Origin: Roseburia_D yibonii
GTDB taxonomy: Bacteria; Bacillota; Clostridia; Lachnospirales; Lachnospiraceae
Length of the DNA stretch: 64,000 nucleotides
Reading direction: 5' to 3'
Assembly: GCF_014297335.1 (NCBI RefSeq)
Contig: NZ_JACOQH010000010.1
Location: forward strand, 1-64,000
Shown in pieces: positions 17,364 through 25,456 of the stretch; the first letter of the stretch is position 1, and every line of letters begins with the position of its first letter. Position numbers and translations under genes: made by a program. A model generated the notes under the pieces. It was given only the letters and a program-made list of their open reading frames with translations, was not told the origin of the DNA and did not search any database.

Positions 17364-18781
17364 TATTGATATACCTCCTCTTTGTCGCCACTGATCATTC
17401 TGGTGTAACTAAGCAGTGTAAGAAGGGCACAGATAGCGAAGGAAATAATACCGATTACGGACGCCATCTTGTAGTTTGAGTTATCGTTTGTCAATGTGAA
17501 CAGCCAGGTAATAAGAAGGTCTGTCTCCTTGGCGTTGGAATTCGCAAACGCCATATTTGCCGTGGCAGTTGTACTGGTGAGCAGGTAAATAACGTTAAAG
17601 TTGTTGATGTTTGCGATCACGCCCTGTACCAGTGACGGTCCACAGATAAACAGGATATACGGCATTGTGATCTTCCAGAAGATCTGCCATTTGTTTGCGC
17701 CGTCGATGCGGGCGCTTTCCAGCTGGTCCGTCGGAATATTCATAAGGATTCCGGTTGCCGATAACATCTGATACGGAACGCCGACCCAGATGTTGATCAA
17801 AATGATCATCACATGTGCCCAGCCCGGCTTTGACAGAAACGGAATATAACTTCCGGAAACAAGTCCGATGTCGTTGAGCCAGCCGGTCAGTCCGATGTTG
17901 GAGCAGAGGGTGTTCACGATACCGTGATCGCTGAACATTTTACTTACCAGAAGTAAGGTTACGAACTGCGGAATCGCGATCGTTACTACAAAGAGTGATC
18001 TCCACATCTTCTTGAAGTAGGTATGCTCATGGTTGATGAGCTTTGCGAGTAAAATACCGCCGATGAATGTCGTAAATGTCGCGAGCACCGCCCAGATCAG
18101 TGTCCATGCCAGGATCCGGATGAACGCGTATGAAAATGTGATGGTCGTGCCGCCGCTTAACATATCCTTAAAGTTCTGAAGTCCTACCCAGGTAAACAGG
18201 TAGTTTGGAGGCATATGATTGATATCATAGTTTGTAAATGCCACACATGACATGAACAGGATCGGTATGATATTCATCATGATAACGCCGATACTCGGCA
18301 GTGTAAGTAAGGTAATGTAAAATTTTCCGTTGAACAGGGATTTCACATCTTCCCCAAAAGTATTGATGTGTTCTCCTTCTTCCTTCATAAGCTGGAGGCG
18401 ATATACCGCTTTCATGTTGCTTATGTATAAAAATATGAACGCCACGATTACCAGAAGACCCACGATGCCATACAAAAGGATGAGCAGTGAGTTGTCGTAA
18501 TCATTAACTGTGTTTTTCATGGTCAGCGGATCAAATGTGGCTTCATACTGTACCGTACCAAGCGTATTCAGATCTTTAATATAATTGATAGAAAAAAGTC
18601 CGGTAAACAGGATCACGATCACCTCGATGGCGGTCATTAGAATTCCCTTTACGATCTGTTTCCGTCCCCAGTATCCGGCACCCAGCACCAACAGGGAAAG
18701 CTTGCACCAGATATCGCCCTTTGCCACGGCTTTTCCGAAATCAGCAAAGTATTTTTTGACTGAATTTAAAAAGGTCTTCAT
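17363..18781 (-). CDS. Sugar ABC transporter permease (MalF/GanP type)
   Basis: 472 residues from the ATG at 18781 (AGGGAG before it). The N-terminal about 170 residues include extra membrane segments before the transport core, as in MalF. The EAA loop is ESARIDGANKWQIFWKITMP. The long periplasmic-like P2 loop of E. coli MalF is absent, as usual in Gram-positives. Its stop shares a nucleotide with the next permease's start. An intercistronic hairpin (18820-18840) separates it from the binding-protein gene. Confidence 0.93.
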   Translation of the reverse strand: MKTFLNSVKKYFADFGKAVAKGDIWCKLSLLVLGAGYWGRKQIVKGILMTAIEVIVILFTGLFSINYIKDLNTLGTVQYEATFDPLTMKNTVNDYDNSLLILLYGIVGLLVIVAFIFLYISNMKAVYRLQLMKEEGEHINTFGEDVKSLFNGKFYITLLTLPSIGVIMMNIIPILFMSCVAFTNYDINHMPPNYLFTWVGLQNFKDMLSGGTTITFSYAFIRILAWTLIWAVLATFTTFIGGILLAKLINHEHTYFKKMWRSLFVVTIAIPQFVTLLLVSKMFSDHGIVNTLCSNIGLTGWLNDIGLVSGSYIPFLSKPGWAHVMIILINIWVGVPYQMLSATGILMNIPTDQLESARIDGANKWQIFWKITMPYILFICGPSLVQGVIANINNFNVIYLLTSTTATANMAFANSNAKETDLLITWLFTLTNDNSNYKMASVIGIISFAICALLTLLSYTRMISGDKEEVYQ

Positions 18782-18817
18782 AGATTCACTCCCTATGCGC
18801 GTGAATTGAGAATCCAC

Positions 18818-18842
18818 ATGCCCGCCCGCACAGGGCAGGCAT
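18818..18842 (-). other. Intercistronic hairpin between binding protein and permease genes
   Basis: Stem GCCTGCCC/GGGCGGGC on the minus strand (833-840 with 820-827, one G-U pair) and no T-tract. Such hairpins often protect the upstream mRNA, which would raise binding-protein levels over the permeases. Confidence 0.6.
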
Positions 18843-18882
18843 ATGGAAGCAATGTTCGTCTTACTATATTTTTATGATGTCA

Positions 18883-20190
18883 TTATTCAGCTACCGGCTG
18901 TGTGATACCTGCTACTGCGTCATCTAATACACCCTGAAGGTCTGTTGCGCCGTCAACCAGGTTCTGTCCAAGCGCTTTTGCCGGATCCCAGTAGTTCTGT
19001 CCTACTACCTGCTGATCTGCGAATTCAGACTGTGCGGAAAGTGCCGCAAGTGCCGGAGAAGAGATCTGCTCAGCTGCCTTTGTGTTAGCCGGACCTTCTG
19101 CTGTTGCATTTCCGATCGTAAGCTGGCTTTCTTCATTGGTAAGGTACTCAGCAAGAAGCATCGACCATCCAGCATTCTTTGCGTGTGAGTTTACACCAAC
19201 AAATTTGTAACCTGCGTAAGATCTCATCTGAGTAGCGGTTCCGTTTACATCGAAGGTAGGCAGTTTGCATGCCGCATAACCATCGCCGTATTTTTCTTCA
19301 AAGGAACCTGTATTCCATGTACCGGAAACATATGCGCCAAGTGTACCATCATTTAACATGGTGATCGCATCCTGATCTGATACGCTCACAAATGCCGGTG
19401 AAGATGTAATGTTTTCAATGCTCTGTGCTACCGCAAGACCCGTCGCGGAGTTCCAGTCACAGTTATTGGAGTTGTCATCGTTCATGGAAAGTTTGCATCC
19501 TGCTCCAGTGAAGAATCCGTACAGATACCAGCCATCTGCTACATTCATACCTACTTTCGTGCCTGCTTGTTCTGCTTTTGCAGTAAGTGCTTCCCAGGAA
19601 GCTACATCTTCATCTGAGAAGATGTTTGAATCATAATAAAGGAAATATCCATTGGAAGCGGTAAGCGGGTAAGCGTAAAGCTTTCCATCTTTGGTAGCTG
19701 CCGCAACTGTTGCCGCTGAGTTCGTCTCTTTCGGATCATAGGTATAGGTAGCTGCAACTTCCTGAAGCGCGCCTGCGTTTACCAGATCATTGACCTGATC
19801 GTCCGCGAATACGAATACGTCTGCTGCCGCATCGATATCTTCCAGGATCTTATCCTTTGCGTCTGCCTCGGATACTGCTCCGATCGTGATATTAAAATCT
19901 ACATCTGAGTACTGCTCCTGGAATTTGTCTGTCAGTTCTTTCATAACTGTCTGATAAGCTTCCAGTTCTGAGCACCAGAGCTGGATGTCTACGGTTCCGT
20001 CTGTTGCAGCGATCAGGTTTGCGATCGCATCATCAGATGCCTTGGTATCGCTTGCTGCTGTCTCTGTTGCTGCCGCAGTATCGTTGCTGCTGTTGTCTGT
20101 TGTTGTTTCTGTCGCATTGCTGCTTCCGCATGCAGTTAAAGAAATTACCATGCTTGCTGTAAGTAATGCACTTAATACTTTTTTCTTCAT
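18883..20190 (-). CDS. Galacto-oligosaccharide ABC transporter binding lipoprotein (GanS-like)
   Basis: 435 residues. The signal peptide ends in lipobox SLTAC (Cys about 21), then a Ser/Thr/Asn/Ala-rich tether to about 55, then an extracellular solute-binding fold of the maltose-binding class (VDIQLWCSELEAYQTVMKEL; AGYKFVGVNSHAKNAGWSML is the usual C-lobe signature). It is first in the transporter operon, directly under the operator-controlled promoter, with AGGGAGG before the ATG. The substrate, beta-1,4-galacto-oligosaccharides, is inferred from the two GH53 galactanases. Confidence 0.92.
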   Translation of the reverse strand: MKKKVLSALLTASMVISLTACGSSNATETTTDNSSNDTAAATETAASDTKASDDAIANLIAATDGTVDIQLWCSELEAYQTVMKELTDKFQEQYSDVDFNITIGAVSEADAKDKILEDIDAAADVFVFADDQVNDLVNAGALQEVAATYTYDPKETNSAATVAAATKDGKLYAYPLTASNGYFLYYDSNIFSDEDVASWEALTAKAEQAGTKVGMNVADGWYLYGFFTGAGCKLSMNDDNSNNCDWNSATGLAVAQSIENITSSPAFVSVSDQDAITMLNDGTLGAYVSGTWNTGSFEEKYGDGYAACKLPTFDVNGTATQMRSYAGYKFVGVNSHAKNAGWSMLLAEYLTNEESQLTIGNATAEGPANTKAAEQISSPALAALSAQSEFADQQVVGQNYWDPAKALGQNLVDGATDLQGVLDDAVAGITQPVAE

Positions 20191-20236
20191 AGAAAAATCC
20201 TCCCTGTATTTCTTTTTCGTTCAACCCGTTCCGCTC

Positions 20237-20251
20237 TTGCGCAATCGGTTG
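20237..20251 (-). promoter_or_regulatory. LacI-type operator, transporter operon
   Basis: The minus strand reads CAACCGATTGCGCAA. Its AACCGATT fits the LacI/GalR core AANCGNTT. It begins 12 nt downstream of the -10 box, so a bound repressor would cover the start site. A matching site (one base different) sits at the secreted GH53 promoter. Confidence 0.7.
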
Positions 20252-20263
20252 TTCTATGGTCAA

Positions 20264-20292
20264 AGTATAATACCTCATCTTTTTTGTGTCAA
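20264..20292 (-). promoter_or_regulatory. Transporter operon promoter
   Basis: Minus-strand TTGACA (20287-20292), 17-nt spacer, TATACT (20264-20269), 74 nt upstream of the binding-protein ATG. The sequence just upstream, AATCATGTACATTGACA, is nearly identical to that at the secreted GH53 promoter. Confidence 0.82.
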
Positions 20293-20372
20293 TGTACATG
20301 ATTTATAATATGTTTTTGTTGTTTTTGTGCAATTTGCCATTGTTTATCGTTATTTTTTTAGTGATCTGCTTT

Positions 20373-20399
20373 TTATCCGGTTGCTTGTGCAACCGATAA
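20373..20399. other. Dyad with two LacI-like half sites (possible distal operator)
   Basis: TTATCCGGTTGC (373-384) mirrors GCAACCGATAA (389-399) around TTGT, with a one-base bulge. Neither strand has a T-tract after it, so it is a poor terminator, although it lies 30 nt past the GH53 stop. Its AACCGGAT/AACCGATA arms resemble the operators nearby, about 140 bp from the transporter operator. Confidence 0.45.
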
Positions 20400-20428
20400 A
20401 CCCTTGTAATACCGGCTTTTTCACGCTT

Positions 20429-22366
20429 TTAATCCGATATCCGGTTTAATGTAAAATCATCGATCGTTCCCCAGCTGTTCGCATTGCATTTCATGCGCAC
20501 CCCGATCGTAAGGGTATCTCCGTCCCCGATCCGGATATTATCCACCTTCGGCTGTTTCCAGTCCGTCCAGGTGGTCAGCATGAAAGCATCCGACCCGATC
20601 TCTTCCCCGTTTATCACCGCGTACAGTTCCAGATCCGAGGTACTCTCCATATCTCCGTCATGCGCGTCATCCGCTTTTTCCTGATAGTCGGTCGGATCGT
20701 TTTCCCCTGCGTAGAAAATTTCCCACATGGAGCGGTCCACCTCTTCAAATCCCGGATTCTTCACATAATTTACCATCTCTACATCAACATCTGCAGTAAC
20801 CGCCGTACCAACCGAAAGCATTCCGTCCACCGTATAGGTGCCTGCCTTTTTGGTATCGATCGCCGCGACCTGTGACGCGTCCCACGAAACCGGCACCTGC
20901 GTATTGGCCGAGCGGTCATTGTATACCACTTCCACCGTTTCCGGAAGCGTCAGCGCCTCGCCCACATCACGGGAAACTGTCGTCTGCGGGATGAAATCCA
21001 CTGCGAGCGGCACGGTATGCCCGTCCTTTAAATACCGAAATACGTTTAAAGACGGGAGCGGATGTCCGGTAAAGTCAAACATTGCCTGATTATCCCAGGA
21101 GCAGCCGCCATAATATAACCCGGCGTCGTCCGGATCATATTCTGCCGAATAACTGCTTGCCCAGCCGCTTCCGTATTTTTCCCAGAGTGCGGAATTATCC
21201 TGATCTGCGCTTCCGACCGGGATCCAGGTTCCCTCCCAGTAAAATACGCCGAGCACGCCAACTTCATTTGCCGCCGCGCAGATATCACGGATCATGGTTG
21301 CCTGGCTCTGCACGGTCGGTGCGTATCCGTCTACCGCGTCTTCGATCCCGTCAAAGCTGTTTCCAAATCCGTCCCCGTCCTTTTCGGTATAGCAGTAGGA
21401 TGTTTCCGCGATCACAACCTTCTTTCCGTAACGGTCCATGATGTTTTTCGCTACATTCTGCATATTTTCATTTGTGCCGTCCCAGAACGGATAATAGGAA
21501 AGTCCGAAAATATCGTAGTCCACTCCGTATTCTTTTAAGTTCGCCGCCATCGTATCCACTTCCTCATTGTCCTCGATGTTGGTGTAATGCAATACGATCT
21601 GGATATCTTTTCCGTAGGAATCGGCGATCTCGCGCACCGCCCTGCTGCCTGCGCTCAGCAGTTCCATCACTGCCGGGACATCCGTCTCGCCGGACATTCC
21701 GTTGTTGATCTCATTTCCCACCTGTACCATTCCGACATCGACTCCCGCGTCCAGGATCTGTGTCAGGCTCTCCTTGGTAAAATCATAAAGCGCATCCGCT
21801 TTCTCATCCGCAGACATGCCTTCCCAGGCTTTCGGCGCGTGCTGCCGTTTGGGATCTGCCCAGAAATCCGAATAATGGAAATCAATGTTGACTTTCATCC
21901 CATACTGTGTGGCGCGTTTTCCGAGTTCGATCGCAGTTGCGACATCATTGTCTCCGCCGCCGTATCCATTTCCGTTCTCATCATACGGATCGTTCCAGAC
22001 ACGCAGACGGATGTAATTCACGCCGGATTCCGCCAGTGTCTCAAACACATCCTGCTCTTTTCCGTCGTAACCGTAGTACTTTGCACCGCTTTTTTCGACT
22101 GAAAGCACTGCCGACGCGTCCATTCCACGGATAAAATCATCGGATATGCCCGCAACCGGTTCCACAAAAACGTCACTCCATTCTTCTTCCGCTTCTGCCT
22201 CCGCCGGTTCTTCCGTGGTCTGGGTCACTTCGTGCTCTGTTTCCGGCTGTGCCTCCGTACCCGCCTCCGCTGTCGCGGCGCTTTCTGCCCCGCATCCGGA
22301 CAGGGCACCGGCACATAAACCGGCACTCAACAGTACTGCCACAAGTCTTTTGCTGTTTCTTTTCAT
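20429..22366 (-). CDS. Secreted GH53 endo-beta-1,4-galactanase lipoprotein with Ig-like and carbohydrate-binding domains
   Basis: 645 residues. Signal peptide with lipobox ALSGC (Cys about 25), an acidic Glu/Thr/Ala linker to about 65, then the GH53 barrel (FIRGMDASAVLSVEKSGAKYY, RLRVWNDPYDENGNG, FHYSDFWADP). The acid/base Glu is in VQVGNEINNG and the nucleophile Glu in VIAETSYCY. After the barrel comes an Ig-like Big_4-type domain (VPLAVDFIPQTTVSRDVGEA ... KKAGTYTVDG, about 435-525) and a jelly-roll domain (NPGFEEVDRSMWEIFY ... TIDDFTLNRI) that resembles CBM61 galactan binders. It should sit on the cell surface and release oligosaccharides for the neighbouring importer. Monocistronic. Confidence 0.92.
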   Translation of the reverse strand: MKRNSKRLVAVLLSAGLCAGALSGCGAESAATAEAGTEAQPETEHEVTQTTEEPAEAEAEEEWSDVFVEPVAGISDDFIRGMDASAVLSVEKSGAKYYGYDGKEQDVFETLAESGVNYIRLRVWNDPYDENGNGYGGGDNDVATAIELGKRATQYGMKVNIDFHYSDFWADPKRQHAPKAWEGMSADEKADALYDFTKESLTQILDAGVDVGMVQVGNEINNGMSGETDVPAVMELLSAGSRAVREIADSYGKDIQIVLHYTNIEDNEEVDTMAANLKEYGVDYDIFGLSYYPFWDGTNENMQNVAKNIMDRYGKKVVIAETSYCYTEKDGDGFGNSFDGIEDAVDGYAPTVQSQATMIRDICAAANEVGVLGVFYWEGTWIPVGSADQDNSALWEKYGSGWASSYSAEYDPDDAGLYYGGCSWDNQAMFDFTGHPLPSLNVFRYLKDGHTVPLAVDFIPQTTVSRDVGEALTLPETVEVVYNDRSANTQVPVSWDASQVAAIDTKKAGTYTVDGMLSVGTAVTADVDVEMVNYVKNPGFEEVDRSMWEIFYAGENDPTDYQEKADDAHDGDMESTSDLELYAVINGEEIGSDAFMLTTWTDWKQPKVDNIRIGDGDTLTIGVRMKCNANSWGTIDDFTLNRISD

Positions 22367-22447
22367 GTTTTCTGTAATCTCCTTCCCTTATGCTCCGCCC
22401 TCGCGCATCTATTGCCGCTACACCCGTTTTCTGCTTCTTTCTGTTTT

Positions 22448-22462
22448 TTGCGCAAGCGGTTG
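22448..22462 (-). promoter_or_regulatory. LacI-type operator, secreted GH53 gene
   Basis: The minus strand reads CAACCGCTTGCGCAA, with AACCGCTT matching AANCGNTT. It lies 11 nt downstream of the -10 box and differs by one base from the operator at 20237-20251, so both are probably bound by the same regulator, which is not encoded in this window. Confidence 0.7.
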
Positions 22463-22473
22463 TTCGCTTTTCC

Positions 22474-22502
22474 AGTGTAAGAGATTCCACTTTTGCTGTC
22501 AA
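22474..22502 (-). promoter_or_regulatory. Secreted GH53 promoter
   Basis: Minus-strand TTGACA (22497-22502), 17-nt spacer, TACACT (22474-22479). The preceding AATCATGCACATTGACA matches the transporter promoter at 16 of 17 positions. Confidence 0.78.
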
Positions 22503-22554
22503 TGTGCATGATTCATGACAATACTTTATAATTTTTGTGTATTTTTACAACAGC

Positions 22555-22600
22555 AAAGCCGGCTGCCTGAAAAATCATTCCAGACAGCCGGCTTTTTGTT
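22555..22600. terminator. Terminator between dCMP deaminase gene and GH53 promoter
   Basis: An 11-bp perfect stem, AAAGCCGGCTG (22555-22565) with CAGCCGGCTTT (22585-22595). The plus side is followed by TTTTTGTTT; the minus side, which serves the dCMP deaminase operon, has only TTTGCTGTTG, so it is weaker in the direction that is used. Confidence 0.75.
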
Positions 22601-22618
22601 TCTTATATGGTATGCATT

Positions 22619-23104
22619 TTATAACGTTATCTGTATCTCGCGTCCGGTTCGTTTGTACCGGTAATAGCGCACGCCCGCAGCGTCAAGCATACGCTTGGAT
22701 GCCATCACTGACGGCGTCATCTCATATTTGTCGTCATCATAAACGATCGTCCGTATTCCCGCCTGAATGATCGCTTTGGCACACTCATTGCACGGGAACA
22801 GGGTGACATAGAGCTTCGCACCCTCCAAACTTCCTCCGCGGTAATTTAAAATAGCGTTCAACTCGCTGTGCGTCGTATAAAAATATTTGTTATCGTAGGG
22901 TTCTCCCTCCCGCGCCCACGGGAATTCGTCATCGGAGCAGCCCTTTGGAAACCCGTTGTAGCCCATGGACAGGATCTTGTTGTCCTCACTTACGATACAG
23001 GCGCCCACCTGTGTGTGCGGATCCTTGGAACGCATTCCGGAAAGAACGGCAACCCCCATAAAGTATTCGTCCCAGCTGATATAACCACTTCTCTTATCAC
23101 TCAT
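22619..23104 (-). CDS. dCMP deaminase family protein (ComEB-like)
   Basis: 161 residues. It has the zinc-dependent deaminase core: HSELNAILN (His ligand and catalytic Glu) and LFPCNECAKAIIQ (two Cys ligands). The TQVGACIVSEDNKILSMGYNGFP stretch is the substrate-binding loop of dCMP deaminases. It makes dUMP for thymidylate synthesis. It is the last gene of sua5-ptp-upp-dcd, 18 nt after upp, so it belongs to a pyrimidine-salvage pairing. Confidence 0.93.
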   Translation of the reverse strand: MSDKRSGYISWDEYFMGVAVLSGMRSKDPHTQVGACIVSEDNKILSMGYNGFPKGCSDDEFPWAREGEPYDNKYFYTTHSELNAILNYRGGSLEGAKLYVTLFPCNECAKAIIQAGIRTIVYDDDKYEMTPSVMASKRMLDAAGVRYYRYKRTGREIQITL

Positions 23105-23122
23105 GGCAGTCCCTCCGATCCT

Positions 23123-23752
23123 TTATTTTGTACCGAAAATACGATCTCCGGCATCTCCGAGTCCCGGAACGATATATCCGTGCTCATTTAACTTTTCATC
23201 AAGCGCTCCGACATAGATGTCCACGTCCGGATGTGCCTCCTGCATTGCCTTTAATCCTTCCGGCGCTGCGATGATGCACATAAAGCGGATATTTTTTACG
23301 CCCTTGTCTTTTAACATCTGGATCGCCGCGATCGAAGATCCTCCGGTCGCAAGCATCGGATCTACGACAAATACCTCACGGCTCGCGCAGTCCTCCGGCA
23401 GTTTGCAGTAATATTCCACCGGTTTTAATGTTTCAGGATCACGGTAAAGTCCGATATGACCTACTTTTGCAGCCGGGATCATGGTGAGCATTCCGTCTAC
23501 CATGCCAAGACCTGCGCGTAAGATCGGTACTACCGCGAGTTTCTTTCCTTTTAACTCTTTTACTTTTGCCTTGCAGATCGGTGTGTCGATCTCGATTTCG
23601 GAGAGTTCTAAATCTCTGGTCGCCTCATAGCACATCAGCATTGCGATCTCACTTACCAGGATTCTGAAATCCTTTGTTCCGGTTTCTTTTCTGCGGATCA
23701 CTCCGATTTTATGCTGGATCATCGGATGATCCATGATCATTGTCTTTGCCAT
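23123..23752 (-). CDS. upp: Uracil phosphoribosyltransferase
   Basis: 209 residues, full length. It has the Upp N-terminus MDHPMIQHKIGVIRRKETGT, the PRPP-binding loop VFVVDPMLATGGSSIAAI, and the uracil-specificity C-terminus GYIVPGLGDAGDRIFGTK. It converts uracil and PRPP to UMP. It begins 2 nt after the phosphatase-fold gene, consistent with translational coupling. Confidence 0.96.
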   Translation of the reverse strand: MAKTMIMDHPMIQHKIGVIRRKETGTKDFRILVSEIAMLMCYEATRDLELSEIEIDTPICKAKVKELKGKKLAVVPILRAGLGMVDGMLTMIPAAKVGHIGLYRDPETLKPVEYYCKLPEDCASREVFVVDPMLATGGSSIAAIQMLKDKGVKNIRFMCIIAAPEGLKAMQEAHPDVDIYVGALDEKLNEHGYIVPGLGDAGDRIFGTK

Positions 23753-23754
23753 TT

Positions 23755-24219
23755 TTATTCTCCTTCGTTCTCATTTAATAATTTTACCAGCTTTTTGATT
23801 GTCTGGCGCAATGTTTCAAAACAAAGTCCGTAAGACTGCAATGTCCCGCCATACGGATTCATGATCTCAAGTTCCTCCCCGACAAGTTCTGTCAGTACAC
23901 AGACATTTTCCTCTTTTGCGTTCGCACAGATATCAAGTACTTTCTGGCACTGCGAACGCTCCATCGTAAGCACCAGCGTATCTTCATCCACGTCCTCATC
24001 ACAAAGCTGCGTGGATACATAACCCTCCGTGGAGACTCCGTTGCTTATCATAACCGCTTCCGCTTTCTGGTTGAGCGGCTCCTGGAATAAAACGACCAGT
24101 CCGCGCGCCAAGACCTCCACCGGATGCTTTAAGGTATATTCTTTTAAGAGCGCTGCCGCCATTGGTGCCCGACAGGTTCCCGCTTCCGCCACAAATATAA
24201 TGCGTCGGTATATCTTCAT
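23755..24219 (-). CDS. LMW protein-phosphatase-fold protein lacking catalytic residues
   Basis: 154 residues, the length of YwlE-type low-molecular-weight phosphatases, and in the same gene neighbourhood as Bacillus ywlE (sua5/ywlC to upp). The active-site loop should read C-x5-R as in FVCTGNTCRSPMA; here it reads FVAEAGTCRAPMA, so the nucleophile Cys is Ala while the loop's second Cys and Arg remain. The general-acid motif DPFGG reads NPYGG, so Asp is Asn. Both catalytic residues are therefore gone while the fold is preserved. A binding or regulatory pseudophosphatase is inferred. There is no frameshift or early stop. Confidence 0.85.
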   Translation of the reverse strand: MKIYRRIIFVAEAGTCRAPMAAALLKEYTLKHPVEVLARGLVVLFQEPLNQKAEAVMISNGVSTEGYVSTQLCDEDVDEDTLVLTMERSQCQKVLDICANAKEENVCVLTELVGEELEIMNPYGGTLQSYGLCFETLRQTIKKLVKLLNENEGE

Positions 24220-24231
24220 AAAAACCTCCTT

Positions 24232-25281
24232 TTACACATGGATGACCTGATGTCCCGCCGCCTTTAGCAGCCGGTTCATGATCGCCTGCCCGATCCTCGG
24301 TGTCTCAAAACTCTCCGAATAGATCTGTTCGACATCCATGTCATCAAACTCCCGAAGGATCCGGTACAGATGTCTCGCGATCGCATCTTCGTCATCCCGC
24401 GCTCCAATACTTAAAATTTCCCCTGTTTTATAATATTTTTCCGTCTCATCTGTTGCGATGATGCCGACCTTTTTTCCCTGCGCTTCCATTTCCTGCGCAA
24501 GCGTGTTGATCTTTTCAACCACCGCGCCGGATTCCCCATCTACCAGTACAAGGTCGGCCTTTGGTGCATAATGTTTGTATTTCATTCCCGGTGCTTTCGG
24601 TTTCTTTGCAGAATCCGACGCAATGATGCCCGGGTCTACTTTCACCTCGCCGATCACCTTTTCGATCATCTCCGGCGTAATATAACCGGGACGCAGGATC
24701 ATCGGCACATCCTCCGTGAGATCCACGATCGTAGACTCGATCCCGATCCCTACTTCGCCGCCGTCTAGGATCATTGGTATCTTTCCATCGAGATCCAGTG
24801 CCACATGCTCCGCGAGGGTCGGACTTGGCTTTCCGGATGTATTCGCGCTTGGTCCCGCGATATAGCCGCCGCCCGCCCGGATAAACGCAAGCGCTACCGG
24901 ATGTGAAGGCATACGGATCGCAACCGTGTCCATGCCTCCCGTCGTCTCATACGGAACTTTTTCGTTTTTATTTAAGATCATCGTAAGCGGCCCCGGCCAG
25001 AACGCATCCGCAAGCTGCACCGCTTCCTTCGGCACTTCCGTGACAATCTTCTCCAGCTCCGCGAAATCGGCGATATGCACGATCAGTGGATTGTCCGACG
25101 GACGCCCCTTTGCCGCATAGATCTTGCGCGAAGAGTCCGCGTCCAGTGCATCTCCCCCGAGTCCATATACCGTCTCCGTCGGAAATGCGACAAGCCCGCC
25201 TTCTTTTATAATGTCGCCCGCCCGTCTGATCCGATCCTCCTCGATATGCTCACTATCGATTTTCACAATTTCTGTCTTCAT
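24232..25281 (-). CDS. L-threonylcarbamoyladenylate synthase (Sua5 type)
   Basis: 349 residues: the YrdC domain (GLVAFPTETVYGLGGDALD; KGRPSDNPLIVHI; SANTSGKPSPT) followed by the extra C-terminal Sua5 domain (about 235-349), connected by the conserved PGMKYKHYAP. It makes the threonylcarbamoyl-AMP used to install t6A in ANN-decoding tRNAs. First gene of an operon with the phosphatase-fold gene 12 nt downstream. Its promoter lies divergent to galM. Confidence 0.95.
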   Translation of the reverse strand: MKTEIVKIDSEHIEEDRIRRAGDIIKEGGLVAFPTETVYGLGGDALDADSSRKIYAAKGRPSDNPLIVHIADFAELEKIVTEVPKEAVQLADAFWPGPLTMILNKNEKVPYETTGGMDTVAIRMPSHPVALAFIRAGGGYIAGPSANTSGKPSPTLAEHVALDLDGKIPMILDGGEVGIGIESTIVDLTEDVPMILRPGYITPEMIEKVIGEVKVDPGIIASDSAKKPKAPGMKYKHYAPKADLVLVDGESGAVVEKINTLAQEMEAQGKKVGIIATDETEKYYKTGEILSIGARDDEDAIARHLYRILREFDDMDVEQIYSESFETPRIGQAIMNRLLKAAGHQVIHV

Positions 25282-25340
25282 GTATCTGCCTCGTTCTTCC
25301 GATCATTTTGCCTTAAATAAAGACAAACAAATTATTTTCT

Positions 25341-25368
25341 ATTATAACACTTTCTAAAAATAAGACAA
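25341..25368 (-). promoter_or_regulatory. sua5 operon promoter
   Basis: Minus-strand TTGTCT (25363-25368), 16-nt spacer, TATAAT (25341-25346), 60 nt before the Sua5 start. Confidence 0.7.
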
Positions 25369-25373
25369 CCTAC

Positions 25374-25436
25374 TTGCTATGTTTTTGTAATTGTGTCATA
25401 ATAGGCACGTTAGTGGTGTTATGTCTTTTTGACATA
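25374..25436 (+). promoter_or_regulatory. galM promoter with downstream dyad
   Basis: TTGCTA (25374-25379), 17-nt spacer, CATAAT (25397-25402). Downstream, TATGTC (420-425) and GACATA (431-436) form an inverted repeat around TTTTT just before the GGAGGA ribosome site (25445-25450). It could be an operator or an mRNA hairpin. Confidence 0.6.
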
Positions 25437-25456
25437 TCCAGTTTGGAGGATAAAAC

